DNA from: Microcaldota archaeon
GTDB taxonomy: Archaea > Micrarchaeota > Micrarchaeia > Norongarragalinales > Norongarragalinaceae
NCBI GenBank assembly: GCA_013360305.1
Contig: JABWCK010000003.1
Span: 1-43,507 of the forward strand
Length of the DNA: 43,507 nt
Direction: 5' to 3'
In this document: one piece after another, positions 42,927-43,507 of the stretch
Numbering within the stretch: position 1 is the stretch's first letter
How the letters are laid out: every line of letters begins with the position of its first letter
Made by a program: the position numbers and the translations under genes
The notes under the pieces: generated by a model
Database searches by the model: none
Seen by the model: only the letters and a program-made list of their open reading frames with translations
What the model was told of the DNA's origin: nothing

Positions 42927-43330
42927 TTTAGTAAAAACTCTATAGACAACCTAGCCAATAAAGCCACCCATGCTACGACAGCCATTCCCGTAAGCATTGG
43001 AACGCGCTTGGATTTTTTAAAGAACGCGTTAGTGTAAAAGAACACAGTCATTACCAGCACTACGCCAGAATAAGCGATAGAAATCCAGTACGGCAAGCCT
43101 AAAGCAGTGAAAACTAACTCCACTGCTGCCGAAAACAATAACCCAAGCACGAAGTAGTAAAACCAGTTGGCTTTCTCGTCGAAAGCCACGCCATAATACA
43201 ACTCGTAAACTTCACTCTTGCTTAAACCAGCTTCCATTAGTTTTACTTCAATCCACTCGTAACTACGATTCTCGTCCTTCCATTTTTGAACTATCTCGTG
43301 AAGAGTAAAGTAATCTGCTTCTCCAGCCAT
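42923..43330 (-). CDS. Membrane protein of unknown function
   Basis: Soluble N-terminal helices followed by about 4 hydrophobic segments; ATGA-type overlap with DUF59 gene. Confidence 0.6.
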   Translation of the reverse strand: MAGEADYFTLHEIVQKWKDENRSYEWIEVKLMEAGLSKSEVYELYYGVAFDEKANWFYYFVLGLLFSAAVELVFTALGLPYWISIAYSGVVLVMTVFFYTNAFFKKSKRVPMLTGMAVVAWVALLARLSIEFLLK

Positions 43331-43507
43331 ATGTAAAAAGAATGCAAGAATGAAATAAAAAACGACAAGCTAACCGCTAAACACAATAAAAGAAAGAAAA
43401 CCCAAAAAAAAATCAAAAAGAAAAAAAAAAAAGAAAAAAAAGCCAATAGGCTAAAGCTTAAAGCTCGCCTACTCTGCGCTTCTGCTTTCGCTTCTGGCGC
43501 TTCCTGC

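Noticed and set aside
1-43507. CRISPR array or cas genes
   Set aside because: No regularly spaced identical repeats of 20-40 nt and no Cas-like proteins; the tandem repeats present are PT-linker codons or isolated hairpins.
43458-43507. Possible 3' end of a minus-strand CDS (RKRQKRKQKRRVGEL*) at the window edge
   Set aside because: Only about 50 bp and other frames are also plausible (for example AGSARSESRSAE*); frame cannot be decided.

Overview
This 43.5 kb window is from an archaeon, probably a DPANN lineage (for example Diapherotrites/Micrarchaeota-like); the rank is inferred only. The edges carry conserved informational genes: aIF5B, eS6, splicing endonuclease, class I LysRS, aIF2-gamma, Adk, tRNA-Lys(TTT), RpoE1/Spt4, eS24, eS27, and a Kae1-Sua5-Bud32 t6A cluster. 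The centre (about 8.9-30.9 kb) holds two collinear, apparently duplicated archaeal type IV pilus/Tad-like operons. Each has pilin-like proteins with class III-type signals, a small winged-helix protein, a secretion ATPase and two TadB/C-like membrane proteins. Main points for follow-up: (1) the operon duplication, in which two short pseudopilin-like subunits of one copy correspond to greatly enlarged proteins in the other. One is a 1175-aa von Willebrand A protein with a beta-propeller nested inside the vWA domain and a Ca-loop, giving a PilY1-like composition. (2) A small hairpin element next to tRNA-Lys, flanked by a duplicated tRNA 3' end, with a related copy inside a duplicated pilin signal-peptide region. 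(3) A family of 21-25 nt perfect hairpins in the LysRS leader and around tRNA-Lys. (4) Tandem secreted HExxHxxGxxH proteases with PT linkers and a 76-bp identical tract. All calls come from reading the sequence and supplied translations; no database search was run.
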